In this document: piece by piece, positions 19,673 through 30,488 of the stretch | Layout of the letters: each line of letters begins with the position of its first letter | Numbering within the stretch: the first letter of the stretch is position 1 | DNA from: Xylogone sp. PMI_703 | Taxonomy: Eukaryota; Ascomycota; Leotiomycetes | DNA length: 64,000 nucleotides | Direction of reading: 5' to 3' | NCBI GenBank assembly: GCA_021399445.1 | Contig: JAJTUQ010000011.1 | Location: 310,001-374,000, forward strand | Translations under genes and position numbers: made by a program | The notes under the pieces: model-generated | Database searches by the model: none | Told to the model about the DNA's origin: nothing | What the model saw: the letters and a program-made list of their open reading frames with translations, nothing else

Positions 19673-21486
19673 TCACCTGTGTAGCACTATGAGGAGAATC
19701 CAGTTGCTCATCTCCAGGTAAAGGTCCAAAAAAGGCGAGATAAATGGATCGTTTGATATAGAAAGAACTGACACCCTCCCCACCCCTAAGCCGACCAAAG
19801 GAATATGCATTTTATCAAGAAATATGTGATTAAGGTCGTCAGGATTTCGGTCCTTATCATTATCAGATAGTACCCAAGCTTCGGGACCACATCTTCGAGA
19901 GAGGGGTTCACCCAAACCAGACACGGTACTCCAGGGTGTCGATCTGTCTGCGGGAGGATTCCCCAACGCATTCACAAGCTCTCTGAGCTCTCTGACGATT
20001 GGCCGTGCCCCTGTCTCAATATCGGCAGCCTTCTGGGTTGGTAATATACGATACAGTAGATCAAGCACCATCTTCTGATATATATCGTTCTTCATCAACG
20101 TACTAATCCTACTAGAAGAGAACCCTAATTTCTCAGCAAGATCTGCCAGCCCAGCAATTGAATAACTATGTTCTCTTTGCCTTGGTGGCTTCGCAGAATA
20201 TCGAATAGCGCAGAGAAATATCTGGCGGACGGCGAGATCGAATGAATGCTCATAGTTTCCTGTGAACGTAGCATAAGAATGTTCTCCAATCTGAATCTCG
20301 AGAGCATCCTCGGTAGATCCCGCGTCAAAGTGAAAACGTAGCGCCTCTCGGAGTGACCCTTTCCATGGTTTTGGTATGAGGTCTCTTATCATTCTCACTG
20401 CCGGCTCGATATATAGCAGGTTTTTGAATAAGGAATGGATGGTAGGGATCGGGTGCTCAATAGTCATAAGACGGGAGGTGATTCCCTGCCTTGCGGCCGG
20501 ATCCCAGATTTCTGGGAATAACCTGCCAGATGTCATCTGATTTTGAACAAATTCGGCATCGAACCTTGATAGTGCCGGAACTCTGAGCTGAAGGGCTTCA
20601 ACCGTGAATTCATCCGTACTCTCCATGAGTGACTTGTCCCCTTCTAAGATCTTGCCCCACGTTTCTTTGATGCATTTTATATAGTGACAAATTTCCTGCG
20701 TGCATAGATTTGATTAAATGCCCCAAATTGAAGGGAACATGAGCATACCTCATCACATTTCGGAATTATAAGGATGTCCACAGATCCCGCGTGAAAGGCT
20801 TTCCATAGACCTCTCACTGGTAGAAGTGAGTCTAGAGCGGCTAATAAATCCTTGCGCTTTAGAACTTGTTTTAACTTTCGATCTTTAGCTTGACTATATC
20901 GAGCCCTCCAGTGTTGCTCCCCATTTTCGTCACCGGCGAGCTTACAGCGACGAAAATGGCGAAAAATTTCCCCGTCTGTATAGTTAGCAGAGTAGAAATA
21001 CCCATCCCGAAGGCTCTGTCGAGCGTCGTTGCTAAGACCTGTCAGGATCAGTTTATAAGTAAGCCTTTTGAAATAATACTATTTGCACTCACCCTTTCCA
21101 TAAAGTTCGAGGGTCCACCATTCCTCTTCTGAGAGAGGGATTTGTTTGGCAGCAAGTATCCTGTGCTGACCATCCAAGCATTCTAATTCTGTGCCTTTAG
21201 AGAATCGTAGCTTCGGTGGGTCGTCTAACGAGATAATCTCAAAAGCATCAACATCGATACGGGCCTTGTTTAATGCTGTTTGGAGAATCTGATCGTCAAT
21301 GACGGCTGGAATTCTGTATTGTTTGTGCAAGCATCCATCCGCAATAATAGCTTTCTTCAGCTGGGCGAGAGAATTCTCATCGATTTGTCGAATAGGATTT
21401 GGGAACGCCAGGTGACTAATTCGAACTTGGGCCCTACCCCTGAAATTGGTAGCCTTGTCTTCTATTTGTCGTGCAAGAGCTGCCAT
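19673..21486 (-). CDS. DUF3723 protein, copy A (frameshifted 3' end)
   Basis: Exons are 21486-21093, 21038-20749 and 20695-19673, with GT-AG introns of 54 and 53 nt. Family landmarks: IEDKATNFRGRAQVRISHL near the start, LECLDGQHRILAA and EEWWTLELYGKG at the end of exon 1, then ALDSLLPVRGLWKAFHAG and EICHYIKCIKETWGKIL. Near 19810-19813 a run of four A on the coding strand puts the C-terminus out of frame; the shifted frame restores the family block GEGVSSFYIKRSIYLAFFG and is open to a stop at 19545-19547. So a 1-bp deletion, or a sequencing slip, separates this copy from a full-length protein. DUF3723 is a Starship accessory family of unknown function. Copy B is at 26287. Confidence 0.85.
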
Positions 21487-21634
21487 GAAGTTATAGCATG
21501 TGATGTCTTTTTAATATTTTACCTCGTCAATTCCTAATTCTTCGACTAATATTATGTACAGATAACATTATCACCAAAAAGAAGTTCCAAAAGTATTAAG
21601 TTGGCCTAGTAGTCCAATTATCGCCACCTTTGAG

Positions 21635-21740
21635 TTAGGATCTCATCCCGGCAAGACCATCCCCACCTGTGGCAATGGATCATCTCGACAATCGATCATC
21701 TCGAGTGGGTCATCTCATCTTGGCATGGACCCACTATGGT
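21635..21740 (-). promoter_or_regulatory. GATCATC repeat cluster upstream of DUF3723 copy A
   Basis: GACCATCC, GGATCATCTCG, CGATCATCTCG and GGGTCATCTCATC lie 150-240 bp upstream of the start codon. They are followed by GACCCACTATGG (21728-21739), which recurs in the cluster at 34510. Confidence 0.5.
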
Positions 21741-22624
21741 GAGTCCATAGATTTAGGGGTTTGCACATTCATCTCCATCTTAAATTGAGTTGGGGGCTAA
21801 ATGAGCACAAGGGAGTAAAGGACTATATGTGCACGTATGAGAAAATCAGACCTTGTGTCCATGAGAAATAAGATGTGGACATGAAAAAGATTCGAGCAAG
21901 ATTGTCCAGGACTAGGGGCTAGAGTAACAGCAGTTGGCGTGAATATATTTTCAGGACAATTAGATGGCATACGAGTTTAGATGCCTCGATTGCAGGGTAG
22001 TAGGGTTTCATGTATGCACAAAGTTGGTTTTGTTTTTCCTGTACGGTTATTTGGGCCTTACGGTAGATATTACCGCGCGGCACTAAGTTCTCTGCGGTAT
22101 TCTGTACCGTGCAAGTGAATTTTATTGCATGATGGATGAAGATACTCACTTTTGGTCTGGAGGAGTCTAATTGTGCTGTTTGGGAGAGGGAGAGAGAGGT
22201 TGCCTATGGGCGCAAAGGGTCGAAGGTGGAGTTGAGTCTTAGGCCTCTAAGTATGCAGTTAAGAATACTATTTGAAGTTGAGCACACGAAGCTCTATCTA
22301 CCTAGGAAACTATCTGGCTTATGTAGATCTTCGTATCCGAACAGGAACCCCAGTACAATACCGCATGAAACCAATCAAATTGCAAAATTTACAGACTCGA
22401 GACAAATGCAGACGGAAAGGCAAATTCAATAAAAAGAGGATAGCAGGCAAGTCCTAAGGCAATGTACCAAGTGAAGAAAGCTCCCAGACCCCAAAAGCGG
22501 AACTAATTAAAAGAAGAGGACAACTGTTACAATCGCGTCATGAATAACGGGTGGGAGCTCCAGCATCCATCCTCCTCGTGCCAGTACATAATCCGCTGGC
22601 CCCTGAGGTCCCTGGCCATCTCCC
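21741..22624. other. intergenic
   Basis: Several open frames of 60-100 codons occur (for example 22136-22432, plus) but none shows a motif or splice-consistent extension. Confidence 0.5.
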
Positions 22625-23804
22625 TCACCTTTCCGACCGCTGCAGGTGGTCATCATTCAGTATCAGCCTCCATCCCTCTTTCCGAAAGAGAAGACAGCCG
22701 CAATCAGCTGCACGACATGGCGCGGGCTGTGACGATTTTAGCATCTCGCAAAGCATACTCGAAGACAGCCCAGAAAGCTCGCTCTCCGCCTGGCCCGATC
22801 CGGCGATCTTAACATCGTGAAAGCCAATAGAGCAAATGGATCTCTTATTCGTTTCCAAGAAATCCTCCAGAGAATTGCGATCGACCTCTACGTGGCACAT
22901 GTCAAGCTGATGAAGATTCAGGGTGCAGTGGGATAGGAGCGTTAAAAGAGAATTCGAATAACTCAAGCGTAGGACCAGAACGGACTTCAGCAGCTTTTTT
23001 AAAGACTCTGACAAGGTGCTCAGGTCAGGGACCTCCCACGTATAGTAGTACGGAAGGTTGAATCCCGACAAGCTAATGGTATGAATGGCAGCGCCTCTCT
23101 TTCTGGCACTCTGGATTGCGTCGGAGACGACCCGCACATGGTATTCATAGGACTCTTCTGCTGTAGTCATGTTATAGGTGAAGGGCGACAGCTGCGAGTC
23201 TTCGTGTGTCGTCTCGCAGAAGGACAAGCCCACGTCCGACAATCGAGGAAGTGCTCCAAAGGTGGAGGATAAAACCGAAAGGTCAACGCCGTTATCCACG
23301 ATACTGCGCTGCTCTTTACAAATATCGTGCAAGGCTTCGTAAATGATCATGTATGAAGGGCTTTCATCTGCCTCATCACCCGCATCGTACAATTCTTTCG
23401 CTGTTTCCACGTAGCTATCAGGAGTCAAAAGATCGGACTTGAAACGGTTGAAATCTAGTATGTCTGCGGGAGATTAGGAACAACGTCAGCGTAATTCAAG
23501 TAGACTATCCAGCAGACTAGGGGAGATAATTACCAGCCTTCAGTAGTTCCGGGACTGCATAAGTAAAGGATGCGACATGGTAGCGAGCATCTGACTTCAT
23601 GAGGCTTTTGAGTCCGTCGAATCCGGCATCTGAGAATGGAAACTCGACGCTGCGGAAGAGGGACGGCAAGCACACCTCTCTTAGCCGTTTGCTAGAAAGA
23701 GACAAATTTTTGACGTTCCAGGGCGCGAGAAGGTCAATAATGACGCGGGAAATCTCTGGTGGCAGATTCTCAAGGCGGCTTCTTTTCGCTGGGTCGATGG
23801 TCAT
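22625..23804 (-). CDS. F-box protein 2 (369 aa, 2 exons)
   Basis: Exons are 23804-23534 and 23463-22625; the 70-nt intron runs GTAATT...CCGCAG and the joined frame is 1110 nt. The F-box is at residues 10-50 (RLENLPPEISRVIIDLL, then LSLSSKRLREVCLPSLFRSVEF). Downstream lies an all-helical/leucine-rich region (LSTLSESLKKLLKSVLVLRLS, LLTLLSHCTLNLHQLDMCHVEVD, LEDFLETNKRSICSIGFHDVKI) typical of fungal F-box substrate receptors. The last stretch (RKEGWRLILNDDHLQRSER) is the usual closing block of this family. It shares with F-box 1 only the domain plan. It sits between DUF3723 A and pseudokinase B. Confidence 0.8.
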
Positions 23805-24939
23805 TCTGATTTCAGGGACTGAGTTAGTGCGGCGAGATGAGGATAAGGGATAATGGACGAATCTGAATTGATTCAGGAAACGAAGTTGGAGGAGAGTTTA
23901 TGTCAGGACAATATGTCCTCACTCTTGGCTCTCCTGCTGGTGCTGCTCTTGACTCACTGGACTGATCCCAAGAAGACCACCATGGATTATCGATACAGTA
24001 CTTTTGAACCCCCCCCCTCCCCGTTCTCCTCCCGGGGTATAATGTTAATTTTTCTGGTAGGTTCTACGCAAGAAATTTAACATTATTCGGATGGGGAATA
24101 CTAATGTCCGTAGCGTGAACACTTTAGCTTTACTTATTCCCGTACCTTCGGCAGCCAAGGTCGATGGATTTCGTAGGAAACTTCCCAGCCAAGATGATCT
24201 ATAATCAGAGTCCAGGGAGCCAGGTAGAGAGGTATTGTGACATGCCTCCTGCATAACTTCGTTTCCAAGGTTCGGAAGCAATGAAGTGAGCGTCGGGTAA
24301 AATCGCAGGTCATTGTGGGTTCTGTATTTACAACATTTGAGCCCGAACTAGGCGGTGACTTTTAATCGTGGCTCGATTTCACGAGGAGGTTCTCTTTAGA
24401 ATTTTGCATGTGAAATTGTTGATGACAGGCATTCTATTTCGCATGGAGCAAGTTAATATAGAGGAGCAGCAATTGGGATCCTGATGACCCAGCATGTGCA
24501 TTTCTCTTCTATAATTTGCGTCGTTTGTACCGTGCTGTAACACGTATGCTACCGTAACATCAACGGTAGCGTAATATGGGGGCTTCTCCCGACATAGGGA
24601 GGCACATTGCTTTCTGGTACCTTCGACCAACAACGGTAACTAAGGTTAGGTTTTCTTAAGAGTTTCAAGGTGACAAGCATTGCGTGTCTTTGCATTCATC
24701 ACAAGCTATAGGAATACTGTACAAAAATACTCGCTACTATACGACTTTCAACATGGTGTGCGACGTTTCGTCTACCAAACATGTCTTTCGAGCAATACAT
24801 AATGCAAGGTTATAGACGAATAGAAGATTCGAACCTATTGATAACGCCAACCTCGGTGTGTAGTGACTGCCGCCAGTGCCACTATCCATTTGAGATCCTC
24901 GTCCCTCCAGTCACAATCTAATAGTGGATGCTGTTGATG
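23805..24939. other. intergenic
   Basis: No supported gene. A C-rich run lies at 24009-24023. Minus-strand frames at 24045-24281 and 24379-24633 have no motif. Confidence 0.5.
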
Positions 24940-25956
24940 TTAGCATGACGCATCATTCAGAAGATGGAACTTGCTCACAGACAAGAGCTGTTCGAGCGAC
25001 GTCGCCGACGTGGTCATCGCCAGAAAGCCAACAGCATTACCATCGGAAGACCAGTGCTCGAAGTCCTCCAGCCCAATAGACCCACTGCTATTGGGATATT
25101 TCTGCATGAGTTCCATGGTTACATACCCTAAAGCCTTCATATCTTCTGTAGGGGAGGTGATTTTGCAGGATTCATGACTTGCTATTTAATGTAAGCACGG
25201 ATTGAGCGCGCTCACTTACAACTTACTAATTTTGACGGTACCGTCGGCATCGACAACGATATTGGAGCACTTGATGGGGCCCGGTTCTAAGCCCTTCCCA
25301 GCAAGATACATGAGACCATCAAGGATCTTTATCAGTCAGCAAAGGAAAGTTACAGATCAGATGAGAATGCTCACCTGTCCCACTATGGCTGCTAGCTGAA
25401 GCTCGGTAAGGAAAGGAGGGGAGCACGCAATGTGTGCAAGAGATACGGGATCATAACTAAAAACGGCAAAGTAAGAGTCTTCGACGCCGAAACATTCCAG
25501 CATTTGATGCAGGTTTCTGTGCCTAACTGACTGCAGCATGCGGACCTTGTCAGCACCCCGAAAGTGCTTCATAATAAAAAGGTCGTGGGGAGTGGCCCGT
25601 TCGGATACAACGAAGACAAAGCCACCAAGATTGAGCTCGTAGACTTGTTGGTAATGATCCCACGGTGACTCCCATATAGTATCGGCGGTGCCAATAGCAG
25701 CTTCATCAGTCGGTACCAGTGCCTGGCTGTGTAGAGCAGGCTTGGCTATGACGGTAGAAGCGGCAGACTTATTACCTTCAGAATGTTTCGCAGCACGGCG
25801 TACCTCCAAAGGAGACGCTCTCCTCTTCTTCGACCTTGGTGTTACCTCGTGAGTGGGTAATGAGCGCTCAGGTGTATAGATTTGTTGTATAGTTTCAATC
25901 GTAGGCACGAGGTCCATGTTGATTTTTGTGCCGCGATCTGGGACGGTGGAAGCCAT
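24940..25956 (-). CDS. pseudokinase B (307 aa, 3 exons)
   Basis: Exons are 25956-25375, 25326-25227 and 25181-24940; the middle exon is again exactly 100 nt with the same phases as in pseudokinases A and C. I chose the Met at 25956 (MASTVPDRG) because the kinase family starts shortly after a short basic leader; an in-frame Met at 26121 would add 55 residues. Features: KKRRASPLEVRRAAKH (possible nuclear signal), SPWDHYQQVYELNLGGFVFVV, IMKHFRGADKVRMLQSVRHRNLHQMLECF, FAVFSYDPVSLAHI, ILDGLMYLAGKGLEPGPIKCSNIVV, VKI, then DMKALGYVTMELMQKY. H-R-D is replaced by P-I-K and D-F-G is missing, so catalysis is unlikely. It is transcribed divergently from DUF3723 copy B over a 330-bp shared promoter region. 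Confidence 0.82.
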
Positions 25957-26104
25957 GATGAACAGATGTACGAAGGAAAGTTGTGATAGATGTGGGAGGG
26001 TAGGCGACCCTGAGCATTTGTGGGAGATGGTCTTGAAAAGTCTTGCAGTCAGGTGCTTAGTACCAAGATGACTCCAAACCACCGGTGAGCCACGGGCTTG
26101 AAGG

Positions 26105-26210
26105 GGGGTGGGGATGATCACTTTTGGGAGCCATCACTTTTAGGAGGCATCCGTTTAGGACGCCATTTTAGGAGGCACCCATTTTAGGACACCACCCAAT
26201 GATGACTAGG
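26105..26210. promoter_or_regulatory. GGATGATCACTTTT tandem repeats in the divergent promoter of pseudokinase B and DUF3723 B
   Basis: Starting at 26112, GGATGATCACTTTTGG is followed by GCCATCACTTTTAGGAGG, GCATCCGTTTAGGACG, GCCATTTTAGGAGG and GCACCCATTTTAGGAC, roughly 16-bp decaying units. They sit 100-250 bp from both start codons. The first unit is identical to units at 34590-34625 on the other strand. Confidence 0.55.
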
Positions 26211-26286
26211 TTGATGTATAAATGCGCGTCCCCAGTTCTAGAAGAAACTACTCCTCTCCTAACCCTCAGAGCATGACTCTGTAACC

Positions 26287-28746
26287 ATGAGACATTCTCA
26301 AGCTCAGGTGGAAGACTCAAGACTTGAGGTAGAGAGACGGCGGACATTCAGAGGATCCGCCTGCATCAGTCTGGACGTGCTTCATTTCCAGCGGCACAAG
26401 CACAGAGATCTCGATGCGAAGCATGTCGAGTATCTGAAAGGTTGTTTTCGGAAAGACAGATGTCGCCGGTTGGAGGTGCGAAATCATATCGAGGCCCAAA
26501 TCGATCAGCAAATACTCGATGTTGCTCTCCGCGACTCGGACGTCACTGCTCACGAACTCCTGACTCATCAGCCGAACGGATATCCACGGCTGCGCTTTCC
26601 ACAAGGTTTCCAACTCGAGTGCCTTCACGGACAACACAGAATCCAAGCCGCGCGAGAGTTCCTCCTCCCGACTGACAAGTGGTGGACGGTCGATCTCTAT
26701 ACCTCTGGTGAGCGTGATGACCCTTTGCTTAGATTGAAGGCTGATTCCCTCCGCCAGATATCAACACGGACCTTAAAACATGCCTCAACGAGCAGCATTC
26801 CAACGGGGACCGACCGACCGATGGCGAAGCTTATTGCAAGATACGGTACTACCATTTTCAACGCGACACGGAGTCTGAGGCGCGATGGAAGGCTTGCCTG
26901 CGGGGTTGCAGGCTGAAGAACCTGAAGGAACTCGTCCAGGACCAGGAGCTGACGGCTGGATTTGACGCCTTATTGGAGATTCCAGGCGTCTGGGACGGCA
27001 TGAGGCTGACGACTCTACAAAAGATGATGGCCATGGGTTGTAAAGACGTGAGCAAAGTCTCTCCCTCTACAGTATGTACTAATCGTTGCACTACAGGAAT
27101 GTTTGAATTACCTTCGCCGTATCAAGGAGGTGCTTACATATCTGGTGGGGAAAGATGCCCTGGGGAGAATCGATACAGCGACAGTGAAGGCCCTGGAGCG
27201 GAGAGCGCCGGGTGCATCGATAAATGATCGCAATGAGCTGCGAGGCGGGAAGATATTCGGCGCGTTCAGCGACCGTGAACGCGACCAGATCTGGGACAGG
27301 TTACAGATGGTTGATGGCCTCGTGCCATCCCTCTTCACCTTTTTCAGGGATATCCAATATCTGAAGCTCTGCATCGATTGCTTGAAGCGTTTGGTAATTG
27401 TCCCCAAACGTGCGAGTGTCTGCGAGACTCTTGCGCGCAGCTACTCCGGCAAGAACCAAAGGGAAGGCCATGTCAAAATCCAAGTCACGGAGGACTCCTT
27501 CCTAGACCGAGCTGGAACCCCCGCGGAGTGCGTAGACCTGGGGATCCGACAGCTCGTTGCCCTGGCCATGCGCCACTACCCCGACATGCCCGCGGACCCC
27601 GTCGAGGAAGATCTTGTACAGAAAGCAGCCGCCAAGGCGGATCCTGCTGTGCTGCGCAGCCTCGCCAATCTTGCATACGATTTAGGATTTGATACCCCTC
27701 AAATCCGTTCCTTGAAGCAGGATCCGGGTGTGAGGACTACACGACGTGATAGCTCGTCATCACCCCCTCCCCTCGTCACGTCTGGACCCGGTGTTGCATT
27801 GTCTCACAGATCTGGTATTCCCCGCCAAAGAGCGTACGAAGAGGACCGGGACTCCTTGTTCATCAATCACCTTCACAACGAACAGCAGCATCAGGGGGAG
27901 GGCATTACGTCCTTCTTTGTCCGGAAATCTGTATATCTTGCCTTCTTTGGGAGACCGATCAGCCTAAATGGTGGGACTGATGGCTCGGTGCGAGGATCTA
28001 GTCCCAACGAGTCTAATTTTCCCGAACGGCCTGATGGAGGTGATTCTCAAGGAAGTCCTGGGCACATGGACGAGGATATTGACGATATTTTGACCTCTTA
28101 TGCCCAACGTGGCAATGATAATCGGGCACAGACTCCCGCGGATATAGTCGAGGATGCAGGTGAAACGCTTGATCTAGCAGCTACAGATGTCATCCCATAC
28201 AAAGAGCAGGAGAGGGAGAGGGAGGAGAGAGAGAGGCAGAACAGGAAGAGGCGGGAGCAGGAGAGGTTAGCACAGGCGAAAGCTGAACGTAAGAGACGAG
28301 AGCGAGCACGTCTGGAAAGAGAGCGGCTGGCGCAGGAGAGGTTGGAGGAGCAGAGGCTGGAAGAAGAGAAGAGGAGGTTGGAGGAGCAGAGGTTGGAGCA
28401 GGGGACAATCTGCATCAACTTCTTCATCCGGGAAAGGGGTTCTTGGAGACACTTACCGCCAATACGAGTTGATCCAGGAGCGCCATCTGAAATCGAGCGA
28501 GTTGCCAAAAAATACATGTGGAAAAGCATCCGAACTTTCAATACAAGATTAGAACTACTACCTCCTCAAGAGTGCTTCCAAGCAGTCCTCGACGACAGGA
28601 CTCACACCATACTACTAGTTCCACAGGACGGTCTCGGTATCGATGAGGAAATGGTAGAATCTGCGCGGAAACTTCACGCAGACGCGAGGAAAAGGGGCGC
28701 CACTGTCGGAGATCTTCCAAGAGGAGGTGTTAGGGAAGCACATTAG
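26287..28746 (+). CDS. DUF3723 protein, copy B (786 aa, 3 exons)
   Basis: Exons are 26287-26707, 26758-27047 and 27097-28746; introns GTGAGC...CGCCAG (50 nt) and GTGAGC...CTACAG (49 nt). Exon 2 is 290 nt, as in copy A. Order of parts: FRGSACISLDVLHF near the start, LECLHGQHRIQAAREF and DKWWTVDLYTS at the exon 1 end, then LLEIPGVWDGMRLTTLQKMMAMGC and ECLNYLRRIKEVL, VKALERRAPGAS, ITSFFVRKSVYLAFFGRP near residue 510, a coiled coil of Glu/Arg heptads (28201-28410), and a C-terminal block TICINFFIRERGSWRHLP...SEIERVAKKYMWKS. This is the full family architecture. Function is unknown; the family recurs in Starship elements. The last few codons overlap, in another frame, a ferric-reductase 3' relic. 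Confidence 0.88.
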
Positions 28747-28926
28747 GAAGCCCGAGATCGATACCATACAGCTTGGGATGAAGGAATTGGAACCAGGGAA
28801 GCAAGTGGCTAGTATAGACTGAAAGTATCTGGCTATAATGACATCCGAGATCAGCTGTGGGATCTGACGCGAGACTATCTCGAGGAGGGTGTCAGTTTGG
28901 TAGAATTGGATTATCAGCCGAAGTAG
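28705..28926 (+). pseudogene. ferric reductase 3' end relic
   Basis: From 28825 the frame reads VSGYNDIRDQLWDLTRDYL, then EEGVSLVELDYQPK and a stop. The intact ferric reductase at 30489 ends VSANDNIRDELRLIVRGYL, then NDGLSMVELDYQPPK. Upstream, EEVLGKHIRKPEID and LEPGKQVAS correspond to the preceding exon of that gene, read in a frame different from the DUF3723 end it overlaps. Only this terminal NADPH-domain piece survives. Confidence 0.75.
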
Positions 28927-30488
28927 AATCCGACACCACATGGTAGACGGTAGTAGCGCCATTCTTGACTTCGGCCACAAGTAGATAGACAAATAGAAAA
29001 CTATTCAAGCGATGAACTAGCAGTTGCTTTCGCCCCCACCTGTGGCCTCAAACTGAGACCGGATAACTACGAGATCATGGCAGTTTCACAAAGGCCAAAT
29101 CACGTGATTGCAAGAGCTTCTGGGTACGCACAATCACTAGAAGAAGGTTTTGAGAAGAATATGACGCCTGGAAGGAGGGGACTGCCAGAAGAGAAATTTA
29201 AGAAGGTGAGTGCGTGTAGAAGAAAGTTTGTAGAAGCACACAGCATGTGGAAGAAATGATCTAGAAGAATGAGTCTAGAAGAAACAGTCTGCTAGAATCA
29301 AGGGACTTCGAGAAGCATTGGTCTTCTTGAAATTTTCTTCCAGAAGACTATTTCTTCTAGAATCTTTCCTCTGGAAGACCAATGCTGCTGGACGCAACTA
29401 GCTTCCAGCAGACTCTGCCCAGAAGACCCAAGGAATCACGTGTGTCTTGGGCCCGAGGCTCGGCAGCCTTGCTGCACAGAGATGTTGAAACCTCAGGCGC
29501 TCACTCCTCACATCCTTTGTATATATAAGGGCTCTGTTCCCTTCTCTACTTCCAAATAGTTTCTGCTCTGCTGGCGTCTTATTTCATGGAGCATGGATTA
29601 CATACCAATGCTGGATCCTACATAAATATGGGGTGGACAAAACTACCACAGAGCTTGAAGATTTTTGAAGTCACCTCTTTGGTCCATTCTTCGAGTGAGT
29701 ATTGATAATAGAAATAAGCATCATTTGCGTCCATCGATTACCAACCACTACATCAGTTACGCAATTTAATGAGAAGCTTGAAATACCGTCTTATCTGAAT
29801 CACGAGGCTTGAAGTAAGAGGAACTTTCACAATGGGTTGGAGACATGGTTATATCTAAAACCGTAATAGTGAATGATAGTGTAATATACTTTGCTTTTAA
29901 CCATCTACAGCCTAACGCGGACTATCATCTTTCGTACTATTTACTTCTGAATACAGGGGGAAGGAAATCCTTTATCACATCTAAGCCTGATTATCCCACT
30001 CTTACTCGATGATGTTATCTCTATTGTACTTGTAACCGGTAGGGCAGTTTGGTTTTGCGGGCGGGCAGTTTGGATGCTGAAAGCACTACTGATGTCTTTG
30101 CTTTAACGACATCTCCTTTGGGTGAGTTAGTGTAATGTCGCATATAAGAGAAATGTCTTGCAAAGTGGAGGCATGTTCTCCAATTCCCACAATGTCATCC
30201 GGCCCAATTGGTCGAAGCGCATATTATTAGTTGTGCCTCGTTAGGTAAAATCCAGGTATTGAGATCAAATATTAGATGATCTCTAATTGTGTTAGCCCCA
30301 CATTGTCTGCACATTAGTGGACGCATTTGATGTGGAATCAAAGTCTGAATCGTGTTCTGTTTATCTACTTTATTTTAGCCACAATTCTTGGTGGGCTCAT
30401 CAGCTCCCCAGAGAGTACTGAAAAGTATCCAGGTGCCTAAGCTTCTAATATTAAACAAAATCCCTTAAGCTCATTCTGCACAATATAG
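28927..30488. other. long intergenic with an inverted repeat and a TATA-like site
   Basis: Around 29220-29400 there is a dense set of TCTAGAAGAA and TTCTTCTAGAA motifs resembling heat-shock-element half sites. A 12-bp inverted repeat lies here (AGCATTGGTCTT at 29314-29325, AAGACCAATGCT at 29375-29386). ATATATAAGG follows at 29521. Only a 39-codon frame starting at 29587 lies downstream. This may be an orphaned promoter. The remainder to 30488 holds nothing recognisable. Confidence 0.45.

Noticed and set aside
28098..28541. Minus-strand frame of 147 codons rich in Ser and Leu
   Set aside because: It is the antisense of the Glu/Arg coiled coil in DUF3723 copy B.
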